DNA of 12,935 bases from Bifidobacterium breve (GCA_945882475.1 CAMCWJ010000045.1:1-12935), one strand, 5' to 3'. Counted from the first letter of the stretch, positions 1 to 6,945 are shown. A program made the numbers and translations. Notes: generated by a model from the sequence alone, not told the origin.

Positions 1-997
1 CCGCGCTGGTGTTGGTCAGCGGCAGCAAGGTGGCGATGGTGGTGCCCGGCGCGATGCGGTAGGTCGCGTCCCCGGTATCGAAGTCGAGGTCGGCCAGCAC
101 GTAGCGCGGCATGATCGAGCGTTGGGCCAGCCGGGTCGATTCCAACGCGCACTGCTCGGCCAGCGCCCGGTCTCCGGAACTCACCTGCGCTCGCTCGTCG
201 GGGTGGCCGATGAGATCGACCAGCAGCCAGCCGAGGGCTGCGGCGAGATTCGACATCGACGCGATGTGGATCAGCGCCACGTCCAGCGCCGCGCCACGCC
301 GGCGTTGCGCGGCAGGCTGGTCGGCCCACTCATCGACGATCCGGCCGAATAGCGGGTGGTGATCGACGGGTTCGTCGATCACCGCACCGATCACCGCGAC
401 GACCTCCTCGAGGGCGGCCTGCTCGACTGCCTTGCCGCTGGCGGCCACCGCGGCCATCGAGTCGGGGTTGACGAACGCCTCGGACCCGTCGAGGTCGTCG
501 AGTGCCGACACCAGTCGCTCGAAGCGTTCCCCGCTCGCACACCCCGGGCCGGCCCAGGACGCCAAACCCATGCGGTGTGCGAGCCTGCGGGTCAGCGCGA
601 ACAGATCGGCCTCGCCGCGGTCACCGAGTTCATCGCCGGTCACCTCCAGCGCCCGGGTCAGGTTGGCCAGGTAGGACGCGACGTCGTCGCGACGGAATAG
701 CTGCGACGGCAACGTGCGCCGACCCAGGAACACCTCGTCGGGCAGTTTGCGGCGCAACATCCGGAAGTCGGCCAGGCCCTTGCTGGCGAGATCTTCGGGC
801 AGGGCGTAGAACGATTCGACGCCGCGCGGGGAGAACGTGAAGAGGTAGCGGTCACCGCCGCTGTCGACCACAAAGGTGTCGCCGAACTCCGCACGCGCGC
901 CGGCCAGGGCCGCGACCGGGTCGACGACGGTAACGTCCCAGGGCAACCCGATGCCCGTGGCCAGCGGTGGCATCGGCGCGATGGCGGGCAGTGCCAT
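1..997 (-). CDS. Cytochrome P450, C-terminal part cut by window edge
   Basis: Reading the minus strand from the ATG at 997 gives 332 open codons that run off base 1, so the end of the protein is outside the window. The ExxR motif of the K helix is at residues 286-289 (E-S-T-R). It is followed by the usual proline and beta-strand stretch with I-A-P-G-T-T at 315-320, typical of P450s. The heme-binding Cys loop would lie beyond the edge. The I helix (about 236-265) reads A-S-M-S-N at 246-250 where most P450s have (A/G)Gx(D/E)T, so the usual proton-delivery residues are missing; this resembles CYP7/CYP8-type proteins, from memory. An in-frame TGA at 1037-1039 with no GTG, TTG or ATG between it and 997 fixes the start. 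There is no clear ribosome binding site, signal peptide or membrane anchor, so the protein is probably soluble. It is divergent from ylxR. The substrate is unknown. Confidence 0.85.
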   Translation of the reverse strand, partial: MALPAIAPMPPLATGIGLPWDVTVVDPVAALAGARAEFGDTFVVDSGGDRYLFTFSPRGVESFYALPEDLASKGLADFRMLRRKLPDEVFLGRRTLPSQLFRRDDVASYLANLTRALEVTGDELGDRGEADLFALTRRLAHRMGLASWAGPGCASGERFERLVSALDDLDGSEAFVNPDSMAAVAASGKAVEQAALEEVVAVIGAVIDEPVDHHPLFGRIVDEWADQPAAQRRRGAALDVALIHIASMSNLAAALGWLLVDLIGHPDERAQVSSGDRALAEQCALESTRLAQRSIMPRYVLADLDFDTGDATYRIAPGTTIATLLPLTNTSA

Positions 998-1072
998 GCC
1001 GGTCAGCGTGCCAGGTTTGGCCGGGGCGCGCGCCGATCACGACCGGACGGCGCCCAGAGCGCACCGGGCCCG

Positions 1073-1111
1073 TAGGCTCAGTTCTTAACTCAGCTGCGGT
1101 AACGGTAGAGT
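1073..1111 (+). promoter_or_regulatory. Candidate ylxR-infB operon promoters in the P450/ylxR divergent gap
   Basis: Two TANNNT boxes point toward ylxR. TAGAGT at 1106-1111 lies 5 bases before the GTG start and would give a leaderless transcript, a common arrangement in mycobacteria; TTCTTA at 1082-1087 is a possible -35 with an 18-base spacer. TAGGCT at 1073-1078 would give a leader of about 30 bases. Because nusA is not directly upstream and the neighbour is on the other strand, the operon needs a promoter here. Which box is used is inference. Confidence 0.5.
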
Positions 1112-1116
1112 GAGCC

Positions 1117-1452
1117 GTGATCCAGCGCGAGAAACCGGCCGCTGCGACGCCCACCGGAGGTCCGGTACGGACGTGTATCGGTTGCCGGGAGCGAGAGTTG
1201 GCTGTCGAACTGCTGCGGGTAGTGGCCGTGTCGACGGGCGGCGGGCAGTCGGCCGTCACCGTCGATGAGGCCGGTCACCGTTCAGGCCGGGGTGCATGGT
1301 TACATCCCGACCCCGGGTGCCTGACCACAGCGATTCGGCGGCACGCCTTCGCGCGAGCGTTGCGCATCGCCGGTTCACCGGACACATCCGCGGTGGTGGA
1401 GCACTTCGAGCAAGGTCTCCCCGCCCGGCCAGAAGAAACAGGAACGACATGA
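1117..1452 (+). CDS. ylxR: YlxR-family (DUF448) RNA-binding protein
   Basis: The 111-residue protein carries the YlxR signature: R-T-C-I-G-C at 18-23, then L-L-R-V-V at 32-36, S-G-R-G-A-W-L-H-P at 56-64, a conserved Cys at 68, and the basic A-F-A-R-A-L-R stretch at 77-83. Family members are small nucleic-acid-binding proteins usually encoded between nusA and infB; in Bacillus subtilis the homologue has been reported to bind the RNA of RNase P. The GTG start at 1117 matches the length and N-terminus of mycobacterial homologues. There is no strong Shine-Dalgarno sequence, which fits leaderless initiation. The stop codon overlaps the ATG of a tiny downstream ORF as ATGA (1449-1452). Unusually, nusA is not the upstream neighbour; a divergent P450 is. 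Confidence 0.92.
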   Translation: MIQREKPAAATPTGGPVRTCIGCRERELAVELLRVVAVSTGGGQSAVTVDEAGHRSGRGAWLHPDPGCLTTAIRRHAFARALRIAGSPDTSAVVEHFEQGLPARPEETGTT

Positions 1453-1494
1453 GCACACCGTGAAGTCCCGACGATGATCATGCGTCGTAGCTAA
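1449..1494 (+). other. Chain of three overlapping mini-ORFs in the ylxR-infB gap
   Basis: Three very short reading frames follow ylxR, each joined to the one before by a 4-base stop/start overlap. ATGA at 1449-1452 joins the ylxR stop to a 4-codon ORF (MSTP, stop 1461-1463). GTGA at 1460-1463 joins that to a 5-codon ORF (VKSRR, stop 1475-1477). ATGA at 1474-1477 joins that to a 6-codon ORF (MIMRRS, stop TAA 1492-1494). The products are too short to be enzymes. If anything, the chain would keep terminating ribosomes re-initiating until about 45 bases before infB. The overlaps are seen directly; translation and a coupling role are inferred. Confidence 0.4.
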
Positions 1495-1498
1495 ACCC

Positions 1499-1533
1499 GA
1501 GGCGCGGCCTAACCCACGCCTCTAGAGATGGAG
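1499..1533 (+). promoter_or_regulatory. Hairpin and ribosome binding site before infB
   Basis: GAGGCG at 1499-1504 can pair with CGCCTC at 1517-1522 around a 12-base loop. A GGAG at 1530-1533 follows, 5 bases before the infB GTG, and serves as the ribosome binding site. The stem sits between the last mini-ORF stop and this site and leaves the GGAG unpaired. Six pairs with a large loop and no U-tract make it unlikely to be a terminator. Confidence 0.35.
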
Positions 1534-1538
1534 TAGCA

Positions 1539-4271
1539 GTGGCAGGCAAGGCCCGCGTACACGAGTTGGCAAAGGAACTCGGTGTCACGAGCAAGGACGT
1601 TCTGGCTCGCCTGAGCGAGCAGGGCGAGTTCGTCAAGTCGGCGTCGTCGACCGTAGAGGCACCCGTGGCCCGGCGGTTGCGGGAGGCATTCGGTGCACCC
1701 GCTGCCGCGGAGAGTCCGGCAAAAGCCCCGGCCAAGTCCACAGCAAAAGCCCCGGCCACGCCGGCCGCCGCGGACAGCGCCCCGGCCGTCGCCGCCCCGG
1801 TCAGCAAGCCGGCCGCACCGGTCGCCAAACCCGCCTCGCCCCCGCCGGTCCCGCCGGTGCCCGTCGCCGCGGCACCGGTCGCGCAGTCCGCTGCCGCGCC
1901 AGCCCCCGCGGGCCCGCGCCCCGGCCCTGCCGCACCCAAGCCCGGCCTACCGCGCGCGCCGCGGGTGGGCAATAACCCGTTCTCCTCGGCTCAGCCGATC
2001 GAGCGACCGGCGCCTCGCCCGCAGGGCCCGCCCGGCGCTCCCGGGCCTCGGCCGGGACCCGGTGGCCCGCGTCCCGGCGGAGCCACCCCCGGCAACATGC
2101 CGCCGCGTCCCGGCGGCGGCGCCGTCCGTCCCGGTCGTCCCGCTGTCGGCCGGCCCGGCAGCGGACCACGGCCCGGACCGGGGCAGGGTGCCCGGCCCGG
2201 CGGCGGAGGTAATTATCGAACCGGTGGTCCGGCCGGCGCCGGTGCGCCCGCGGGTGCGGGCTTCCGGGGACGTCCCGGTGGCCCCGGCGGCGGGCCGGGT
2301 GGACCGGGCGGACCCGGCGGCGGTGGTGGCGGCCGTCCCGGTCAGCGCGGTGGTGCGGCCGGCGCGTTCGGCCGTCCCGGTGGCGCGGTCCGTCGTGGCC
2401 GCAAATCCAAGCGGGCCAAACGTGCCGAATACGAGAACATGCAGGCGCCCATCATCGGTGGCGTCCGGTTGCCGCACGGCAACGGCGAGACCGTTCGGTT
2501 GGCCCGGGGCGCGTCGCTGAGCGACTTCGCCGAGAAGATCGACGCCAACCCGGCAGCGTTGGTTCAGGCACTGTTCAACCTCGGCGAGATGGTGACCGCC
2601 ACTCAGTCGGTGGGCGACGAGACCCTCGAGTTGCTCGGCAGCGAAATGAACTACAACGTTCAGGTCGTCTCGCCCGAGGACGAAGACCGCGAACTGCTGG
2701 AGTCCTTCGACCTGACCTACGGCGAGGACTCCGGTGGCGAGGACGATCTGGTGATCCGCCCGCCGGTGGTCACCGTGATGGGCCACGTCGACCACGGCAA
2801 GACCCGACTGCTGGACACCATCCGTCAGGCCAACGTCCGCGAGGGCGAGGCCGGCGGCATCACCCAGCACATCGGCGCCTACCAGGTCGCCGTCGAGCAT
2901 GACAGCGTCGAGCGGCTGATCACCTTCATCGACACCCCGGGTCACGAGGCATTCACCGCCATGCGCGCCCGCGGCGCCAAGGCCACCGACATCGCGATCC
3001 TGGTGGTTGCAGCCGACGACGGCGTGATGCCGCAGACGGTCGAGGCCATCAACCACGCCCAGGCCGCGGATGTGCCAATTGTGGTGGCGGTCAACAAGAT
3101 TGACAAGGAAGGTGCCGACCCGGCGAAGATCCGGGCTCAGCTCACCGAGTACGGACTAGTAGCCGAGGACTTCGGTGGCGACACCATGTTCGTCGACATC
3201 TCGGCCAAGAACGGCACCAACATCCAGGCGCTCGAGGAGGCGGTGCTGCTGACCGCCGACGCGGCCCTGGATCTACGGGCCAACCCGAACATGGAAGCTC
3301 AGGGCGTGGCAATCGAGGCGCACCTCGACCGCGGTCGCGGTCCGGTGGCCACCGTGCTCATTCAACGCGGCACGCTGCGCGTGGGCGACTCGATCGTGGC
3401 CGGCGACGCCTACGGCCGGGTCCGCCGGATGGTCGACGAGCACGGCGAGGACGTCGAGGAGGCGACCCCGTCTCGGCCCGTCCAGGTCATCGGGTTCACC
3501 TCGGTGCCGGGAGCAGGCGACAACCTTCTGGTGGTCGACGAGGACCGCATCGCCCGCCAGATCGCCGACCGGCGCAGTGCCCGCAAGCGCAACGCGCTGG
3601 CGGCCCGCGCCCGCAAGCGCATCAGCCTGGAGGACCTGGAGTCGGCGCTGAAGGAGACCAGCCAACTCAACCTGATCCTCAAGGGCGACAACTCCGGCAC
3701 CGTCGAGGCACTCGAGCAGGCCCTGCTGGGCATCGAGATCGACGACGAGGTGGAGTTGCGGGTCATCGACCGCGGTGTCGGTGGCATCACCGAGACCAAC
3801 GTCAACCTGGCATCTGCCTCTGACGCGATCATCATCGGCTTCAACGTCCGCGCCGAGGGCAAAGCCACCGAACTGGCCAACCGCGAGGGGGTCGAGATCC
3901 GCTACTACTCGGTGATCTACCAGGCCATCGACGAGATCGAGAACGCTCTCAAGGGCATGCTCAAGCCGATTTTCGAAGAGCGCGAACTGGGCCGCGCCGA
4001 AATCCGGGCGATCTTCCGCTCCTCGAAGGTGGGCAACATCGCCGGCTGCATGGTGCAGTCGGGCATCATGCGCCGAAATGCCAAGGCGCGGTTGCTGCGC
4101 GACAACGTAGTGGTCGCCGAGAACCTCACCGTCTCCTCGCTCAAGCGGGAAAAGGACGACGCGACCGAGGTTCGCGAGGGCTTCGAATGCGGTCTCACTG
4201 TGACCTACGCCGACATCAAAGAGGGTGACGTCATCGAGACCTATGAACTGGTCGAGAAGGCTCGGGTCTAG
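1539..4271 (+). CDS. infB: Translation initiation factor IF-2
   Basis: This GTPase places initiator fMet-tRNA on the 30S subunit and promotes 50S joining. At 910 residues it is close to the mycobacterial norm of about 900. Residues 1-50 form an IF2_N helical domain (start M-A-G-K-A-R-V-H-E-L). About 56-287 is a Pro/Ala/Gly/Arg-rich disordered linker. A second IF2_N-type segment lies near 325-370. The GTP-binding motifs are all intact: G1 GHVDHGKT 415-422, G2 within G-I-T-Q-H-I-G, G3 DTPGH 465-469, G4 NKID 519-522 and G5 SAK 555-557. The later EF-Tu-like beta-barrel and C-terminal fMet-tRNA-binding domains follow to the end. The GTG at 1539 is chosen because it has GGAG five bases upstream and matches the family N-terminus. 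It is followed by rbfA after 49 bases. Confidence 0.98.
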   Translation: MAGKARVHELAKELGVTSKDVLARLSEQGEFVKSASSTVEAPVARRLREAFGAPAAAESPAKAPAKSTAKAPATPAAADSAPAVAAPVSKPAAPVAKPASPPPVPPVPVAAAPVAQSAAAPAPAGPRPGPAAPKPGLPRAPRVGNNPFSSAQPIERPAPRPQGPPGAPGPRPGPGGPRPGGATPGNMPPRPGGGAVRPGRPAVGRPGSGPRPGPGQGARPGGGGNYRTGGPAGAGAPAGAGFRGRPGGPGGGPGGPGGPGGGGGGRPGQRGGAAGAFGRPGGAVRRGRKSKRAKRAEYENMQAPIIGGVRLPHGNGETVRLARGASLSDFAEKIDANPAALVQALFNLGEMVTATQSVGDETLELLGSEMNYNVQVVSPEDEDRELLESFDLTYGEDSGGEDDLVIRPPVVTVMGHVDHGKTRLLDTIRQANVREGEAGGITQHIGAYQVAVEHDSVERLITFIDTPGHEAFTAMRARGAKATDIAILVVAADDGVMPQTVEAINHAQAADVPIVVAVNKIDKEGADPAKIRAQLTEYGLVAEDFGGDTMFVDISAKNGTNIQALEEAVLLTADAALDLRANPNMEAQGVAIEAHLDRGRGPVATVLIQRGTLRVGDSIVAGDAYGRVRRMVDEHGEDVEEATPSRPVQVIGFTSVPGAGDNLLVVDEDRIARQIADRRSARKRNALAARARKRISLEDLESALKETSQLNLILKGDNSGTVEALEQALLGIEIDDEVELRVIDRGVGGITETNVNLASASDAIIIGFNVRAEGKATELANREGVEIRYYSVIYQAIDEIENALKGMLKPIFEERELGRAEIRAIFRSSKVGNIAGCMVQSGIMRRNAKARLLRDNVVVAENLTVSSLKREKDDATEVREGFECGLTVTYADIKEGDVIETYELVEKARV
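1690..2410 (+). repeat. Low-complexity Pro/Ala then Gly/Pro/Arg-coding tract inside infB
   Basis: The linker DNA is made of degenerate CCG/GCC/GGC units. The first half codes mainly for Ala, Pro, Val and Lys; the second (about 2030-2400) for Gly, Pro and Arg, ending in a basic stretch R-K-S-K-R-A-K-R. The plus strand at 2278-2336 is very G-rich, with many GG and several GGG runs. Linkers of this kind vary in length and sequence between species and are probably disordered. Confidence 0.75.
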
Positions 4272-4277
4272 CCCGCG

Positions 4278-4328
4278 ATGAGACTGACGAGCCACTGCGC
4301 GCGCGAGAGCAGAGTGGCTGGTGGCTGA
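4278..4328 (+). other. Possible 16-codon leader ORF between infB and rbfA
   Basis: An ATG at 4278, six bases after the infB stop, opens a 16-residue frame (M-R-L-T-S-H-C-A-R-E-S-R-V-A-G-G). It ends at TGA 4326-4328, eight bases inside rbfA in another frame. An internal GTG at 4314 is in the same frame. This is the only coding potential in the 49-base gap. There is no strong ribosome binding site, so it may be chance, or it may deliver ribosomes to the rbfA start. Confidence 0.25.
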
Positions 4329-4794
4329 CCCCGCGCGGGCGAAGCGGCTGGCCAAGCGGATCTCGACCATCGTCGCCTCGGCGATCGAGTACGAGATCAA
4401 GGATCCGCGACTGGTCGGGGTGACGATCACCGACGCGAAGGTAACCGGCGACCTGCATGACGCCACGCTTTACTACACGGTGATCGGCCGGGCACTGACC
4501 GACGAACCGGACTACGCCGGTGTCACGGCGGCACTGGAGAGCGCCAAGGGTGTGCTGCGCAGCAAGGTCGGCGCCGGCACCGGGGTGCGTTTCACCCCGA
4601 CCCTGACCTTCATCCGCGACACCGTGCCCGACGCCGCTAATCGCATGGAGGAACTGCTGGCCCGCGCCCGCGCCGCCGACGCCGACGTCGCCCGGATCCG
4701 GGCCGGCGCCACGCCCGCCGGCGACGCCCAGCCCTACCGCCTGCCGGATGAACCGGATGAGGACGCGGGCGAGGCGGACGCCCCGGTCGGCTGA
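4321..4794 (+). CDS. rbfA: 30S ribosome-binding factor A
   Basis: RbfA is a KH-fold protein that binds the 16S rRNA region near helix 1 and is needed for late 30S maturation, notably in the cold. The family core is clear: an N-terminal helix with R-A-K-R-L-A-K-R-I, the E-Y-E-I-K-D-P-R-L segment at about 23-31, strand A-T-L-Y-Y-T-V, the helix-kink-helix A-L-E-S-A-K-G-V-L-R, and R-F-T-P-T-L-T-F. The last 30 or so residues are acidic and Pro-rich. At 157 residues it is shorter than the M. tuberculosis protein (about 183), the difference being in the C-terminal tail. The GTG at 4321 matches the family start (M-A-D). dinF follows after only three bases, where mycobacteria normally have a DHH phosphodiesterase gene. 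Confidence 0.96.
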   Translation: MADPARAKRLAKRISTIVASAIEYEIKDPRLVGVTITDAKVTGDLHDATLYYTVIGRALTDEPDYAGVTAALESAKGVLRSKVGAGTGVRFTPTLTFIRDTVPDAANRMEELLARARAADADVARIRAGATPAGDAQPYRLPDEPDEDAGEADAPVG

Positions 4795-4797
4795 CCC

Positions 4798-6114
4798 GTG
4801 GCGCAGTCGCTGGAGCGCCGCATTGCCGCGCTGGCCTTCCCGGCGTTGGGCGTGCTGGCCGCCGAGCCGATCTACCTGTTGTTCGACATCGCCGTCGTCG
4901 GCCGCCTGGGCGCGTTGAGTCTGGCCGGGTTGGCGATCGGCGGTCTCATCGTCACCCTGGTCGGTTCCCAACTGACATTCCTGTCCACTGCCACGACGGC
5001 ACGGTCGGCCCGTTTTCATGGCGTCGGCAACCGGGCGGCTGCTGTTGCCGAGGGGGTGCAGGCAACCTGGCTCGCCATCGGTCTGGGACTGGCCGTCGTG
5101 GTCGTGGTGCAACTGACCGCGGTGCCACTGGTCTCGGTGATCGCCGGGCCGGGGCCCGGCACCCAGATCGCCGAAGCCGCGCTGCCCTGGCTGCGGATCG
5201 CGATCCTTGCCGTCCCTGCGATCCTGATCGCGTTGGCCGGCAACGGCTGGATGCGCGGTATTCAGGACACCGTCCGTCCGCTGCGCTACGTGCTGATCGG
5301 GTTCGGCGTCTCCGCGGTGCTGTGCCCGCTGCTGGTCTATGGCTGGCTGGGATTTCCGCGCTGGGGTCTGGCCGGCTCAGCGGTGGCGAATCTGGTGGGG
5401 CAGTGGCTGGCCGCGGTGCTGTTCTGCCGGGCGCTATTGACCGAACACGTACCGCTGCGCCTGGATGTTCCCGTGCTGCGGGCCCAACTGACGCTGGGCC
5501 GCGATTTGGTATTGCGCACCATGGTCTTTCAGGCCTGCTTCGTCTCCGCGGCCGCAGTGGCAGCACGGTTCGGTGCTGCCTCGCTGGCAGCCCATCAGGT
5601 GGTGCTGCAGTTATGGACTTTCCTTGCGCTGGTGCTGGATTCGCTCGCCATCGCAGCCCAGTCACTGGTGGGGGCGGCCCTCGGCGGCGGCGACACCCGC
5701 TATGCCACCCGGGTGGCGTGGCGGGTGACAACGTTCTCGGCGATCACCGCAATCAGTCTCGCCGCGGTGCTGGCGTTGGGTGCGTCGGTATTCCCGTCGC
5801 TTTTCACCAGCGACCGGGCCGTGCTCTCGGCGATCGGGGTGCCGTGGTGGTTCCTGGTCGCCCAACTGCCTGCAGCCGGAGTGCTTTTCGCCCTCGACGG
5901 GGTGCTACTCGGCGCCGGCGACGCCACGTTCATGCGCAACGCGACACTGGCGGGCGCAGTAGTCGGGTTCCTACCGTTGACGTGGCTATCCCTGGTGTTC
6001 GGCTGGGGACTGGCCGGCATCTGGTCGGGCCTGACCGCCTTCGTCGGCGTGCGGTTGATACTCGGTATCTGGCGGGTGTCGTCGGGGCGTTGGAAGGTGT
6101 CGGGAACGGGGTGA
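4798..6114 (+). CDS. dinF: MATE-family efflux transporter, DinF type
   Basis: The protein has 438 residues, almost all in hydrophobic segments consistent with the 12 membrane helices of a MATE antiporter (the first at about 12-32 and 40-65, then on to the C-terminus). An Asp at residue 30 in the first helix (Y-L-L-F-D-I-A-V-V-G) matches the conserved cation-coupling Asp of DinF-type MATEs. The N-G-W-M-R-G-I-Q-D-T loop at 149-158 and its second-half counterpart G-V-L-L-G-A-G-D-A are family hallmarks. MATE pumps export organic cations or drugs using a proton or sodium gradient; the substrate here is unknown. The GTG at 4798 lies three bases after the rbfA stop without a clear Shine-Dalgarno, which suggests translational coupling. 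It converges on echA16 with only 28 bases between. Confidence 0.93.
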   Translation: MAQSLERRIAALAFPALGVLAAEPIYLLFDIAVVGRLGALSLAGLAIGGLIVTLVGSQLTFLSTATTARSARFHGVGNRAAAVAEGVQATWLAIGLGLAVVVVVQLTAVPLVSVIAGPGPGTQIAEAALPWLRIAILAVPAILIALAGNGWMRGIQDTVRPLRYVLIGFGVSAVLCPLLVYGWLGFPRWGLAGSAVANLVGQWLAAVLFCRALLTEHVPLRLDVPVLRAQLTLGRDLVLRTMVFQACFVSAAAVAARFGAASLAAHQVVLQLWTFLALVLDSLAIAAQSLVGAALGGGDTRYATRVAWRVTTFSAITAISLAAVLALGASVFPSLFTSDRAVLSAIGVPWWFLVAQLPAAGVLFALDGVLLGAGDATFMRNATLAGAVVGFLPLTWLSLVFGWGLAGIWSGLTAFVGVRLILGIWRVSSGRWKVSGTG

Positions 6115-6142
6115 CCGGCGGGCTTAGTTGACCTGCGCCCGG

Positions 6143-6907
6143 TCAATCCGACTGCCGGGCCTGCGCCCGGCCCCTCTCCATCACGGACGCACGACTGGCG
6201 GCGATATCGTCGCCGCTGGCCGAACGCATCCACGCCAGCGAGGACTCCGCTTCCATCCACAGCCCGGTGCTGGTGTCTGCTCCGTCGATGCGGTGGTAGG
6301 ACTCCAGCAGCGCCCGCACGGCCTTCTGGTTGTTGCCGACGATCGAGGCGGCAATCGCGCGCGCGGCCGGCATCAACCGCTCGTGCGGAACGACCTCGGT
6401 GACCAGGCCGGCCCGCAACGCATCCGTCGCCGACAGGTAGTCGCCGGTCATGCTCATGCGCCGTGCCATCCCGACACCCACCTTCTGCGGGAGCCGCACG
6501 CTCAGGCCCCAGGTCGGTAGCAACCCCACCCGGGCGTGGGTGTCGGCGAACCGGGCCCGTTCCGAGGCGATCAGGAAGTCGCAGTACAGCGCCAACTCGA
6601 GCCCACCCGTCACCGCCGCGCCGTTGATGGCGCCGATCACCGGCTTGCTCATCGGCGGCCACTTCGGCGAGATGTCGGGCAACTCGGTGGTGTCGCCGAG
6701 TTCCTTGAGATCCAGGCCCGCGCAGAACACCGGATCGGCCCCGGTGAAGATCACCACGTCGACGGCGTCGTCGGCCTCGGCGTCGCGCAGTGCGGCGAAG
6801 AACTGCTTGCGCAACGCACTGGAGAGCGCGTTGCGGGCTTCGGGCCGGTTCAGCGTCAGTGTCCGGACGCGGTCGGTTGTGTCGATGAGCAGGATGTCGG
6901 ATGCCAT
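6143..6907 (-). CDS. echA16: Enoyl-CoA hydratase/isomerase family protein, EchA16-like
   Basis: This 254-residue crotonase-fold protein closely resembles M. tuberculosis EchA16 as remembered. It shows the N-terminal L-N-R-P-E-A-R-N-A-L motif at 19-28, the oxyanion-hole segment F-C-A-G-L-D-L at 61-67, and G-A-A-V-T-G-G-L-E-L-A-L at 96-107. Glu104 matches the first catalytic Glu of crotonase (rat E144). The position of the second catalytic Glu (E164) is His124 in A-D-T-H-A-R-V-G, so standard hydratase chemistry is doubtful; another crotonase-type reaction on an acyl-CoA is more likely. The ATG at 6907 fits the family start. It lies 38 bases downstream of the hydrolase gene on the same strand and may be co-transcribed with it, but also has a promoter-like box of its own. 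Confidence 0.92.
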   Translation of the reverse strand: MASDILLIDTTDRVRTLTLNRPEARNALSSALRKQFFAALRDAEADDAVDVVIFTGADPVFCAGLDLKELGDTTELPDISPKWPPMSKPVIGAINGAAVTGGLELALYCDFLIASERARFADTHARVGLLPTWGLSVRLPQKVGVGMARRMSMTGDYLSATDALRAGLVTEVVPHERLMPAARAIAASIVGNNQKAVRALLESYHRIDGADTSTGLWMEAESSLAWMRSASGDDIAASRASVMERGRAQARQSD

Positions 6908-6925
6908 AGCGACACCGTAACGGTG
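6908..6925 (-). promoter_or_regulatory. Candidate echA16 leaderless promoter overlapping a perfect palindrome
   Basis: On the minus strand TACGGT (6919-6914) lies exactly six bases before the echA16 ATG, the spacing expected for a leaderless start. The same bases are part of a perfect inverted repeat CACCGT-A-ACGGTG at 6913-6925 (6-base arms, 1-base centre). A dimeric repressor bound there would cover the -10 box. The palindrome is seen directly; operator function and the regulator are inferred. Confidence 0.4.
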
Positions 6926-6945
6926 CGCCCGCGCCGTGCTATCCG

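Noticed and set aside
111..840. Several plus-strand frames across the first kilobase
   Set aside because: They lie opposite the P450 frame, which has clear family motifs and runs unbroken to the edge.
1947..3056. Long minus-strand open frame opposite infB (369 codons), and similar ones opposite rbfA, dinF, pptT and ribF
   Set aside because: GC-rich codon bias opens antisense frames; the plus strand has complete, recognisable proteins and the antisense products resemble no family.
5322..6131. 269-codon plus-strand frame overlapping dinF
   Set aside because: Arg/Gly/Ala-rich shadow of the dinF reading frame; no family features.
6115..6142. Bidirectional terminator between dinF and echA16
   Set aside because: The 28-base gap has no convincing stem and no U-tract on either strand.
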